DNA from: Thermococcus sp.
GTDB taxonomy: Archaea; Methanobacteriota_B; Thermococci; Thermococcales; Thermococcaceae
Reading direction: 5' to 3'
Length of the DNA stretch: 46,139 nt
Assembly: GCF_027052235.1 (NCBI RefSeq)
Contig: NZ_JALUFF010000030.1
Coordinates: 1-46,139, forward strand
Notes under the pieces: generated by a model
Databases searched by the model: none
Told to the model about the DNA's origin: nothing
Seen by the model: only the letters and a program-made list of their open reading frames with translations
In this document: positions 24,938 to 32,005 of the stretch, one piece after another
Position numbering within the stretch: position 1 is the first letter of the stretch
Layout: the number at the start of each line of letters is the position of its first letter
Position numbers and translations under genes: made by a program

Positions 24938-25981
24938 ATGATGTACGATTCCCTTACTGCTGTAATCGAAGACAATCCACTGAGTGTTTCTGAGGAATTC
25001 ACAAAGGACTATCTGAGGAGGATTTTTGAGTTTCATTTCGAGAGAACTCCCTACTGGAGAAGCGTGGCGAGACGCCTTAAGCCCGATCTGGATGAAATCT
25101 TCCAAGGGAACATCAGGAGAATCTTTGAAAACATATTTAACTCTGGACTTGCCGTTGATGAGGACTACCTGCGGGCCAACTGGCTCGACTTCGTTCCCGA
25201 CAACTACCCGGGAAGGATAAGGTTTTACCAGTCTTCGGGAACGACGAGGGAGAGGGCAATCGGCCACTGGGATGCCAACTATCTAAGGGTTCTCCTCCCG
25301 TATTTAAGGAGGGCAATTGACGAGCTTTACCATCTCGATTCAACTTACAGTGACCATCAGATGCGCGCCATAGCCCACGGTCCATACGGCTGGTACCAGG
25401 ACGAGATAAGTGAGCTAGTGTGGAGTTACGGAGGTGTTCTTTACTTCATCGGAATGGAAACCGAAGGTCTGAAGAGGGTTCTGAGGGAACAGGGTTTGGA
25501 GGCGGTTCTGAGACTGCTTGATCCTCTTGTGAGGTACACTCACAGGGTTATGGAGAGGGATAGGATAAACACCGTGAGGACAGCTCCCCAGCTGATGACC
25601 CTCTTTGAGGACTACAGCGACGGGATAGAGACCGCAATAGTGAGTGGCGTTGGTGTAAACCAGGATTTTCTAACCTATCTTGAGGAGACCTTCAGGGAAA
25701 CCCGGATAGTCCCGCTCTACGGCTATTACCTCTTCGGTGATATCGTTGGTCTTCACCGGAGGGGAGAGTTCCACTACTACCCGAATTATCCAACCACCCT
25801 AATATTTCCGGTCAAGGTGGAGGACGAAGTTCGGATTGTGAAGAGGGGGGAGAGGGGTAAGAACGCATTCATAATCGCCAGGCCCGAGGTTCTTGTGGTC
25901 AAACTTGAGAACGAGACGGCAGAGCGCGTTCCCCCTTCAGGGCCCTTTAAGTGGGAGGGCTTTGGGAACCCCCTCAGGTAG
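24938..25981 (+). CDS. Divergent adenylate-forming-like protein without lid domain
   Basis: 347 residues. It shares with its divergent neighbour the N-terminal layout (RRIFEFHFERTPYWRSVARR) and the loop SSGTT (99-103), but the loop continues RERAIGHWD, without the lysine and glycine of active PaaK enzymes. YGYYLFGDIVG takes the place of the FGSTED block. It ends where the mobile lid domain should start. It resembles the PaaK/LuxE group distantly. It may be a scaffold, regulator or acyl carrier-loading partner; activity is uncertain. TATA at 24908-24915 is 26 bp before the ATG and no ribosome site exists (leaderless). The DUF835 gene follows after 9 nt. Confidence 0.65.
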   Translation: MMYDSLTAVIEDNPLSVSEEFTKDYLRRIFEFHFERTPYWRSVARRLKPDLDEIFQGNIRRIFENIFNSGLAVDEDYLRANWLDFVPDNYPGRIRFYQSSGTTRERAIGHWDANYLRVLLPYLRRAIDELYHLDSTYSDHQMRAIAHGPYGWYQDEISELVWSYGGVLYFIGMETEGLKRVLREQGLEAVLRLLDPLVRYTHRVMERDRINTVRTAPQLMTLFEDYSDGIETAIVSGVGVNQDFLTYLEETFRETRIVPLYGYYLFGDIVGLHRRGEFHYYPNYPTTLIFPVKVEDEVRIVKRGERGKNAFIIARPEVLVVKLENETAERVPPSGPFKWEGFGNPLR

Positions 25982-25990
25982 GGTGGGAAC

Positions 25991-27088
25991 ATGAGCTGGG
26001 TACAATACCTGCTGGTTACTGAATTTATCGCCGTTGTTCTGGCCGATATAACGGCCGCGATTCTCGTGTTTAGGGTGTACCTCCAGAACAGAAGAACGTC
26101 GGCACTCGCTTTCTCGCTGGCATGGGTCTTTGACTTGATCTTTGTCGTTGCGTCTATGAAACCCAACGAGCCCCTTATCGAGGCCATCGGTCTCCTGTCG
26201 CTTCCAACCTTTGGGGGTCTCCTTCTCTATGGTTCAGTGAAGTTCCTTGAGGAAGAATCCCTGAGCGTCAGCCACAGAACCCTATCCCTCTTCGCAACGA
26301 TGCCCCCCGCATTCATGCTATACATGCTCTCGGTTTACTACTACACCGGGGACCCCGTCTGGACCGCCAAGATAGCTTCGTCCCTGGGAATAAGCGGGGT
26401 CTTCGTCGTTAGCGGTGGGATGTTGCTGTGGGAGGTCAAGGAAATATATAAGAGTGCCGTTAAGTACCTCTCCATAGGGGTTATACTCTTTGGTCTGCAC
26501 CTGATTCCCGCGGCTATATTCGGTAAAACAGAGCTCTACAAGGTTGCTGGTTTTACGCTGTCAACAGTGCTGATAATTCTCATGGTTTGGGCTATGATAA
26601 AGTTAACGTCCTCCAAGGCGTTCCAAGTAGTCGGCCCCAACGGTGAAGTCGAACTCGACCTCAAACCCGGTGTGATGATAGTCGATACAAGGGACTACCC
26701 CCAGATTAGGGAGCACTTAAGAGACGTCCCTGTTCTGGCATTTTTGAGGGATATCTCAGACGTCCCGGAGAAATGGGAGACCTACTTCGTCACGACAATC
26801 CCCTTCGAGGGTAAATTCAAGGGAACGATAACTCCCACGAACCTCGCCAAGATGACCGAGCTGAGCTACCAGTACCTTGAGGCCCTATCAAAGGCTGGAA
26901 AGAAGGGCATAATCCTGATAGACTGCTTCGAATACCTAATGGTTTACAACTCCTGGGAGAGCCTGATGAAGTTCCTCTCAAAACTCAGGGACATAATTCT
27001 GGTTAACAAAGGCACTCTTATCATAGTTCTCGAAAAGGGGAGTCTCAGCGAACACAAGTACCTTCAGCTTAGGAAGCTTCTTGGCTAA
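25991..27088 (+). CDS. Membrane protein with C-terminal DUF835 domain
   Basis: 365 residues. Residues 1-205 contain about seven hydrophobic segments. Residues about 215-365 form a soluble DUF835 domain (GVMIVDTRDYPQIREHL, VPVLAFLRDISDVPEKWETYF, GIILIDCFEYLMVYNSWESL). DUF835 is common in Thermococcales, often attached to membrane or regulatory parts; it looks like a nucleotide-free alpha/beta signalling fold, and its role is unknown. The gene has a good ribosome site (GGGTGGG) and is co-transcribed with the preceding adenylate-forming-like protein, suggesting a membrane sensor or anchor for it. Confidence 0.75.
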   Translation: MSWVQYLLVTEFIAVVLADITAAILVFRVYLQNRRTSALAFSLAWVFDLIFVVASMKPNEPLIEAIGLLSLPTFGGLLLYGSVKFLEEESLSVSHRTLSLFATMPPAFMLYMLSVYYYTGDPVWTAKIASSLGISGVFVVSGGMLLWEVKEIYKSAVKYLSIGVILFGLHLIPAAIFGKTELYKVAGFTLSTVLIILMVWAMIKLTSSKAFQVVGPNGEVELDLKPGVMIVDTRDYPQIREHLRDVPVLAFLRDISDVPEKWETYFVTTIPFEGKFKGTITPTNLAKMTELSYQYLEALSKAGKKGIILIDCFEYLMVYNSWESLMKFLSKLRDIILVNKGTLIIVLEKGSLSEHKYLQLRKLLG

Positions 27089-27104
27089 TCCGAACTTGAC
27101 AAGG

Positions 27105-27113
27105 TTTTTATAC
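27105..27113 (+). promoter_or_regulatory. Promoter of H/ACA RNA
   Basis: TTTTTATAC preceded by GACAAGG (BRE-like), centre 27109. Transcription 25-26 bp downstream would begin at about 27134-27135, exactly the first base of the first RNA stem. Confidence 0.7.
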
Positions 27114-27133
27114 ACCTTTTCTGAACCAAGCAA

Positions 27134-27348
27134 TGCCCCCGCGCGAGGACCCCGGGGAGAATGAACCGGGGGGCGATGCGGGGGCTACAGCCCGGTCTCA
27201 GCGAGGTCCCCGCGGGAGGGCCTTCCGCGTTACGGAGCGCGATGACCGCGGGAAACCCAGACCGGGCACACTTCTGGCCCGCCTGGGTTAACCCGCCCGA
27301 GTTCGCCGAAGGGCACCGATGGGGGCGGGGGTTACGGGCGGGCCACAC
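27134..27348 (+). ncRNA. Three-hairpin H/ACA guide RNA
   Basis: A very G+C-rich, non-coding block in an A+T-richer gap folds into three consecutive H/ACA units. Hairpin I: lower stem 27135-27142/27178-27185, upper stem 27150-27155/27166-27171, a GA..UGA K-loop at 27156-27165, ACA 27187-27189. Hairpin II: 27190-27198/27259-27267, upper 27209-27215/27246-27252, a K-turn (GAG...GATGA), ACA 27268-27270. Hairpin III: 27276-27283/27337-27344, upper 27292-27298/27323-27329, a K-turn, ACA 27345-27347. In each, exactly 15 bases separate the upper stem from ACA, the spacing needed by Cbf5. Such RNAs direct pseudouridylation of rRNA with Cbf5, Nop10, Gar1 and L7Ae. Ends are predicted, not mapped. Confidence 0.9.
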
Positions 27349-27410
27349 CTTGAGAGTTCTCCAGCAACTCTTGGAAAGTTTCCAAAATTTAATTACCTCT
27401 CCATAAGGTG
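27345..27410. repeat. Nested inverted repeats after the H/ACA RNA
   Basis: ACACCTT (27345-27351) and AAGGTGT (27404-27410) are perfect inverted arms. Between them lie AGAGTT/AACTCT (27353-27358/27366-27371) and the perfect hairpin TTGGAAA-G-TTTCCAA (27371-27385), followed by A/T-rich bases. The first arm starts on the third ACA box. They may form a termination or 3'-end processing structure for the guide RNA, or a small separate element. Confidence 0.4.
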
Positions 27411-27464
27411 TGCAAAAACTGAAGAGCAAAAGTTATTAAGGATGAGGGCATAGATTATAACGCC

Positions 27465-27692
27465 ATGATAGGAGCGGACTATGTTGATATACCGTGCGGA
27501 GATGCCGGCAGGGTAATCCCCTGGCTCAAAGAGAACCCCCTTCGCGAGATAATGGACAAACGGAAGAAAGAGGCTGAGGAAACCCTACAGGATATAGCCG
27601 AAAAGGAAAAGGAGATTATTAAGCTCCTTCCCGAGGAGGTCAGGGAACTCATCAAGGTTCCTGACCTAAAGGAGTTGTTGGAGGAGTACTAA
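27465..27692 (+). CDS. Small charged protein of unknown function
   Basis: 75 residues. The first 20 (MIGADYVDIPCGDAGRVIPW) are mixed; the rest is a long charged helix (MDKRKKEAEETLQDIAEKEK, then EIIKLLPEEVRELIKVPDL). No family recognised. There is no ribosome site; TTATTAA at 27433-27439 lies about 29 bp before the ATG, so a leaderless message is likely. The stop overlaps the moeA stop by 4 nt. Clean codon use and a defined promoter support a real gene. Confidence 0.6.
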   Translation: MIGADYVDIPCGDAGRVIPWLKENPLREIMDKRKKEAEETLQDIAEKEKEIIKLLPEEVRELIKVPDLKELLEEY

Positions 27693-28879
27693 TAGAGTAC
27701 CACCTCGACCTCTTCTCCCTCAAGGTAGCCCTCGCTGTCCTCTGGGATGAGGATAAAGCCGTTGCTCTCGACGAGGGAGCTTATTATCCCGCTTCCCTTC
27801 TTTTTGATTGGCCTTGCCTCACCGTTCTCATACCAGACCTTGACGAACTCAGCCCTCCCGAGCTGGCTCGGAACCCTCTCCTTGAGCCTCGCCCTAACGC
27901 GAACCTCATAGTTTCTGGCCCCCACAAGCTTGGCTAAAGCGTGCTTGACGTAGAGGTGGAACTGCGCAAAGACCGCCACTGGATAACCACTCATAACGAA
28001 TACCCTCTCGCCGTATCCTATCGGCCGGCCGGGCTTTATCGTTGTCCCGTGGAAGAGCAGGTTAACGAACCTGTGGGCGAAGTCCGTATCGCCGAAGGCG
28101 GAACCGCCCGTAACGAGGACGAGGTCGTTCTCCTCCTTCGCACGTAAGATAGTTTCACCCACGAGGCCTTCATCGTCCGGCAAAACACCGTAAAACACCG
28201 GCTCGCCGAAGTACTGCCTCACAAGCCCCTTGAGCATCACCGAGTTGCTCTCAAGGATTTTACCAGCCTTCAGTTTCTCCTCGTCGAACTCCTCTATGAG
28301 CTCGCTTCCAGTAACGATTATCCCAACGCGGGGTTTCCTCTTTACCCTCACACTCCTGAAGCAGGTTGCCTTGAGTAATGCAACGTCCTGTGGCCTTAAA
28401 ACCTGCCCCTTCCTGAGGATTACCTCACCTTCCCTGACGTCCTCCCCGGCAAATGCCACGTTCTGGCCCGGTGCCACAGGGCGAAGAACCCTGATAACGT
28501 CCCCCTCTCGCTCCGCCATCTCCTGCATGAGGACGGCGTTTGCACCCTCTGGTATTTTAGCCCCCGTGGTCAGCTTTACGGCAGTACCGGGCTCAACCTT
28601 AACTCTACTCTCATCCCCTGCTATAATCTCGTCAATGACCTTCAGCTCGACGGGGCTGTACTCCCTCGCCATGAATGTATCCTCTGCCCTAACGGCATAG
28701 CCGTCAACGGCCGCCCTGTCAAAGGGCGGGACGTTTATAGGTGAGACGATATCCTCAGCAAGAACCCTCTCGATGGCATCATCAAGGGGCACTTCCTCCA
28801 CTTCGTTTATCTCCTCGATGTCGTTAAGCAGAAGCTTCAGCGCTTCCCTGTAGGGGGTGAGGCGCTTGAACTCCCTCAT
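27689..28879 (-). CDS. moeA: Molybdopterin molybdenumtransferase MoeA
   Basis: 396 residues. It has the MoeA domain order: substrate-binding start (PLDDAIERVLAEDIVSPINV and PPFDRAAVDGYA), the MoaB-like central domain with VLVTGGSAFGDTDFA and GRPIGYGERVFVMSGYPVA, and a C-terminal beta-barrel (PIKKKGSGIISSLVESNGF). It inserts molybdate, or tungstate in Thermococcales, into adenylylated molybdopterin. It follows moaB with 1 nt between stop and ATG. The product would serve tungsten enzymes and the pterin oxidoreductase at 17.9 kb. Confidence 0.95.
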   Translation of the reverse strand: MREFKRLTPYREALKLLLNDIEEINEVEEVPLDDAIERVLAEDIVSPINVPPFDRAAVDGYAVRAEDTFMAREYSPVELKVIDEIIAGDESRVKVEPGTAVKLTTGAKIPEGANAVLMQEMAEREGDVIRVLRPVAPGQNVAFAGEDVREGEVILRKGQVLRPQDVALLKATCFRSVRVKRKPRVGIIVTGSELIEEFDEEKLKAGKILESNSVMLKGLVRQYFGEPVFYGVLPDDEGLVGETILRAKEENDLVLVTGGSAFGDTDFAHRFVNLLFHGTTIKPGRPIGYGERVFVMSGYPVAVFAQFHLYVKHALAKLVGARNYEVRVRARLKERVPSQLGRAEFVKVWYENGEARPIKKKGSGIISSLVESNGFILIPEDSEGYLEGEEVEVVLY

Positions 28880-28880
28880 T

Positions 28881-29396
28881 TCACTCCCTCCCGTGCTTAA
28901 GCACGTGACCCGCCTCGTTCAGAATGATTTTTATCCCGGTCTTCGCTGCTCCGAGGCTCCCGGGGAGGCAGAAGACCGCCATCGCTCTGCCGGAGCTCCT
29001 GATTATCCCCGCGGTTGCTCTCGTCATGATCGCAGATGTTCCGATTTCCTCGTAGCTCATGAACCTGAAGACCTCGCCAAATCCAGTGAGCTCCTTGTCA
29101 AAAAGTGGCCTGAGGCTCTCAATCGTCACGTCCCTGCTCGCTATACCCGTCCCGCCGGAGGTTACGACAACTTCGGAGCCCGCCCTAAAGGCCTCCACGA
29201 CTGCCCCTATTATCTCCATCTTCTCGTCGGGGACGACCCTGTAGAGAACCCTCTCGTGCCCGGCCTTTTCAAGCTCCTCCAGAAGGAACTTTCCGCTCTT
29301 ATCTTCCTTCTCCCCTCTGCTGGCCGTGTCGCTGACCGTTATAACGGCAAACCTGAAGGTTCTGGGTGCCTTCCTCTTGTGCTCCTCAACTCCCAT
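28881..29396 (-). CDS. moaB: MoaB/Mog molybdopterin adenylyltransferase
   Basis: 171 residues. Core motifs are RFAVITVSDTASRGEKEDKSG, VVTSGGTGIASRDVTIE (GGTG pterin/ATP loop) and a final PGSLGAAKTGIKIIL. The enzyme adenylylates molybdopterin before metal insertion by MoeA. ATG 29396 is preferred to TTG 29408 because GGGTGAT (the ribosome site) lies between them. First gene of the moaB-moeA pair. Confidence 0.93.
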   Translation of the reverse strand: MGVEEHKRKAPRTFRFAVITVSDTASRGEKEDKSGKFLLEELEKAGHERVLYRVVPDEKMEIIGAVVEAFRAGSEVVVTSGGTGIASRDVTIESLRPLFDKELTGFGEVFRFMSYEEIGTSAIMTRATAGIIRSSGRAMAVFCLPGSLGAAKTGIKIILNEAGHVLKHGRE

Positions 29397-29495
29397 GCTA
29401 TCACCCAAGTAAACTTGAAATTGGACTTAATAATGTTTCAGCAAACGGAAGCGTTTAACGGGAAGGGTTATATTCCCCGTAACCAAGGGAAGTGC

Positions 29496-30098
29496 ATGAG
29501 GTTCAGACACTTCATAAAGCCCTTCCCACGGCCTATGCTCGTTCTCAGCAACGCGCCCCACAGAGGAGGTCTAAGCAGGGCCAAAGGCTTCTTCTTCATG
29601 ATGGTTCCCAAGAACTACTCCGGCAACTACAAAGCTGACTGCCTGGCCTTCGAACGGGAGCACGGCTTGAAGGATTTCGTCGGCTTCATGACCGCCGCGG
29701 ACATAGAGAAGGTTCTCTCAATTGCCAGAAGCGGAAAGGTTACGGCCTACGTGACAGCTGGAATAACCAACCCGGCGATAGCCGGTGAGGTTCCTCCACC
29801 ATGGAAGCCGGGCACGATAAACATCGCCCTCGTAATCGAGGATGGCTTAACGGTCGGCGCGATGGCCAACGCGATAATGACCGCGACCGAGGCGAAAACA
29901 TACACCCTTCTAAAACTCGGCTACAATGCAACGGGAACGACGAGTGACGGGATAGGGATTTTCGCCTTTGAAGGAAATAGGGAGTGGGCGGGAACCGCTA
30001 CAGAGCTTGGCTTGAACATCGGAAGAGCAGTAAGACAGGCCTTGGAGGAGAGCTTGAGGAAGTGGGAGAGAACGAGAAGGGCCAGCGATAGCCCTTAA
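29496..30098 (+). CDS. cbiZ: Adenosylcobinamide amidohydrolase CbiZ
   Basis: 200 residues. Matches the CbiZ family in PRPMLVLSNAPHRGGLSRAKG, CVTAGITNPA-type strand (AYVTAGITNPAIAGE), INIALVIEDGLTVGAMANAI and a C-terminal GTTSDGIGIFAF. CbiZ cleaves the aminopropanol side chain from scavenged cobinamide or other corrinoids, giving adenosylcobyric acid that can re-enter the pathway. TTATATT (29468-29474) is 25 bp before the ATG, so leaderless transcription is likely. An open frame extends far upstream antisense to moaB but is not part of the gene. Together with cbiB, cobY, cobS and cobT it completes salvage. Confidence 0.88.
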   Translation: MRFRHFIKPFPRPMLVLSNAPHRGGLSRAKGFFFMMVPKNYSGNYKADCLAFEREHGLKDFVGFMTAADIEKVLSIARSGKVTAYVTAGITNPAIAGEVPPPWKPGTINIALVIEDGLTVGAMANAIMTATEAKTYTLLKLGYNATGTTSDGIGIFAFEGNREWAGTATELGLNIGRAVRQALEESLRKWERTRRASDSP

Positions 30099-30231
30099 GG
30101 ATCTCCTCCTGTTTGCGGAAGAGGGGAATTACACGGACAGTATCGGGGGGGCATAACCGGGTTATACGCTAGAGGAAGGTTAGTTTTGGTTGAACTTCAT
30201 TTGTTTGAGAATTAACTTTCTCATGCATTTG

Positions 30232-30248
30232 GTTGTTAACCTTTGGTT
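30232..30248 (+). promoter_or_regulatory. Candidate SurR site
   Basis: GTT-GTT-AAC-CTTTG-GTT is an exact match to the extended SurR consensus GTTn3AACn5GTT known from Pyrococcus, where this redox regulator controls sulfur and hydrogen metabolism. It abuts two TATA-like elements (TTTAAATA at 30247-30254 and TTATATA at 30259-30265) in front of the cysteine-rich protein gene. Nine fixed positions can match by chance in a window this size, so location is the main support. Confidence 0.45.
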
Positions 30249-30311
30249 TAAATAATGCTTATATACCACAAGCTGTTATAATTCAAGTGAAAACCCCGTT
30301 GGGGGGGGTCG

Positions 30312-30985
30312 ATGAGGAGGCGTGCACTGCTGGCCATACTCGTGGTCTTGCTCCTCATCGGGGCGTACGGAGCCTACGTGGTCAGCTACCCTAAATATCC
30401 AGAAGTCAAGGGTTGCGTGAACCCGTTTGCAGTTGTGAAGCCTGTAAGCAGGGTCAGGAAAACTGGTCAAAAGTTCACGTGTTCTTCAAGCTGGCAACGA
30501 GCAGGGACTTCTGGAAGCTTGCGAAACCTTGGGATGTTGACTACTCTCACGTTAAGGTTGTCAAGCACACGATTGACTATAACGGCGAGAAAGTAACCAT
30601 GCTCGCCATAGGAATCCCGTTGAAGGACAGAAAGCACGTGATAGCACTCTACGAGTTCTCAAAACCAGTACGGGGAATAAAGATATGGGGTGTTGAATAT
30701 TCGTATCAAGGCGATACTGCCAACATCCGTGCTGTATATCTCAATGGAAAACTGAAGAAACTTGATTCAGAATCCTGTAGTCAGGAGTGCCAGAGTGATT
30801 CCGACTGTGGCTTCCTGAGTGACTGTCACTGGTACTGCTGTAAGTTCGATATCATCAAAGCCGCCGAATGCTGTGGGATATGCGGGGACAACATCGCATG
30901 CATTCTAACATGGTGTGCGTATTGTGTGTACGAATCCTGTCAGCAGTGGGGATCCTACTGCGAGGGGTGGACTCCAGGACCCTGA
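30312..30985 (+). pseudogene. Frameshifted secreted protein with 14-Cys C-terminal domain (halocin-like layout)
   Basis: Frame one (from ATG 30312, after an eight-G ribosome site) encodes a signal peptide/anchor, RRRALLAILVVLLLIGAYGA, then YPKYPEVKG. The next frame, open from 30395, continues REPVCSCEACKQGQENW and a ~95-residue beta-rich domain, then a ~65-residue tail with 14 cysteines (pairs CC, CC; motifs CSQEC, CGICGD, CAYC, ending CEGWTPGP). A single G lost at GGG 30410-30412 explains the break. Signal, then globular part, then Cys-rich tail resembles the haloarchaeal C8 precursor (immunity part plus peptide), but no homology is claimed. Could also be a live gene with a sequencing error. 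Confidence 0.6.
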
Positions 30986-30996
30986 GGAGTGATGAG

Positions 30997-31269
30997 ATGG
31001 ACAAAATCTTTATCAAAAACTTTTTATCTGCTCTTTTTTCGATTCTGCTTTTTTGGCTTGTATACCTCTACGAAAAACCCCGGAAGGGACACGTAAGGGC
31101 AAAGATAACGGGCATCATAGTCTTCATAGCGGTGACTCTGCTCCTCTCCGGACTCCGTCTTCTTGCTTGGGAATATGCCAAAGTTGGCACGCTAGCGGCT
31201 CTTTTGATAATGACAGCCGAAGTTATCTGGGGAGAGCATCTTAGGAACCGGGTGATGAGGGGGGCCTGA
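30997..31269 (+). CDS. Small membrane protein, island gene 2
   Basis: 90 residues, about three hydrophobic segments (FLSALFSILLFWLVYLY; ITGIIVFIAVTLLLSGLRLL; a weaker third, GTLAALLIMTAEVIW) linked by a basic loop. ATG 30997 follows GGAGTGATG, 11 nt after the stop of the Cys-rich protein, so it is co-transcribed with it. No family recognised. In peptide-toxin loci such small proteins often give immunity; here that is only inference. Confidence 0.65.
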   Translation: MDKIFIKNFLSALFSILLFWLVYLYEKPRKGHVRAKITGIIVFIAVTLLLSGLRLLAWEYAKVGTLAALLIMTAEVIWGEHLRNRVMRGA

Positions 31270-31270
31270 C

Positions 31271-31588
31271 ATGAGATCCGAAGATAAAGCATGCCTGCCC
31301 TTGGCCAAGGGTTTTCTGGTTCTCCTTCTTTCGGTAGTGTGGACAAGCAACTGGCAATACGAAACCAAGCTGAAGGTTTCTCTCGTGATGGCAGTGCCCG
31401 TTCTGGTGGCTGTGAGCGTCATTCTGACCCTTCAACGATGGATGAGGAAGACGCTATTGGCTTACTCCCCAGGACTTAAAATGCGAGCCAATAATTATGA
31501 GATCCATATTGATGCATACCTCAGAAAGTTGCAATATGAGATCCGAGTATTGGGGGGTGCTGTACTGAACATAAATCGCAGTGTATAG
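31271..31588 (+). CDS. Small membrane protein fused to a duplicated gene start, island gene 3
   Basis: 105 residues. Residues 1-70 have two hydrophobic segments (GFLVLLLSVVW; VSLVMAVPVLVAVSVILTL). From residue 71 the sequence reads MRANNYEIHIDAYLRKL, which matches the start of the protein at 32006 (MRANNTRSIIGAYRRNY), in frame. The tail after it (YEIRVLGGAVLNINRSV) lacks the membrane helices of that protein, so it looks like a truncated copy joined to a membrane gene. The ATG lies one base after the preceding stop. Confidence 0.55.
   Translation: MRSEDKACLPLAKGFLVLLLSVVWTSNWQYETKLKVSLVMAVPVLVAVSVILTLQRWMRKTLLAYSPGLKMRANNYEIHIDAYLRKLQYEIRVLGGAVLNINRSV
31481..31528 (+). repeat. Diverged direct repeat copy 1 (with 32006-32053)
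   Basis: The first 14 bases (ATGCGAGCCAATAA) and most of GCATACCNCAGAAA are identical to 32006-32053 and codons align without gaps, giving MRANN..., I and AY at matching positions. This is a partial duplication of the start of the last island gene. Confidence 0.65.
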
Positions 31589-31604
31589 ATTGGGGTGAGA
31601 TGCC

Positions 31605-31964
31605 ATGAGAAAGGGAGGGGAGTACTTGGTACTTTTTATCCTCATATTTTTGGGCTACTACTGGGGATACAAGGTTAACTTGACATTAGCCATCGGTATG
31701 GCATTGACGACTTATTTTATCCCGCTGTTAATAGTGGAGATAGTAGCTCAGAGGAATCCAGAAAAGACTGGGCTTGTTGGAGTAGCCTTGGGAATTATAC
31801 TTGTCCTCCTTGGAATAAAGACTTATCTTAAAGGCGCGCCCTTTTGGGAGGGGATGCTTATACTTGGTACTGCCGCGGTAATAGGAGGTGTGGCTTTCCA
31901 ATGGAAGAGGGTCTCTTCAAAGCCTACTTCTCAGCAGGCAGAATTACTCAAATTGGAAAGTTGA
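31605..31964 (+). CDS. Four-helix small membrane protein, island gene 4
   Basis: 119 residues with four hydrophobic segments (YLVLFILIFLGYYWGY; LTLAIGMALTTYFIPLLIVEI; GLVGVALGIILVLLGI; GMLILGTAAVIGGVAF) and a polar C-terminus. Strong ribosome site GGGGTGAG before ATG 31605, 16 nt after the previous stop. Visibly richer in A/T-ending codons than the flanking cob genes, which suggests a different history. Unknown function. Confidence 0.7.
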   Translation: MRKGGEYLVLFILIFLGYYWGYKVNLTLAIGMALTTYFIPLLIVEIVAQRNPEKTGLVGVALGIILVLLGIKTYLKGAPFWEGMLILGTAAVIGGVAFQWKRVSSKPTSQQAELLKLES

Positions 31965-32005
31965 GTGAAAACATCCGGCAGTTCATAAAGTGGAGGGGGC
32001 CATAA

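Noticed and set aside
28857-29495. Long open frame upstream of and in frame with cbiZ, antisense to moaB
   Set aside because: It lies opposite a well-supported gene, its product shows no family features, and the cbiZ promoter sits just before the family-typical start.
30118-30200. G-rich stretch and GGGTTATAC near 30160 as an extra small RNA gene
   Set aside because: No stable paired structure, K-turn or box motif could be traced.
30395-30420. Programmed frameshift in the Cys-rich gene
   Set aside because: There is no heptameric slippery sequence or downstream pseudoknot that I can see; a simple one-base loss in GGG is enough.
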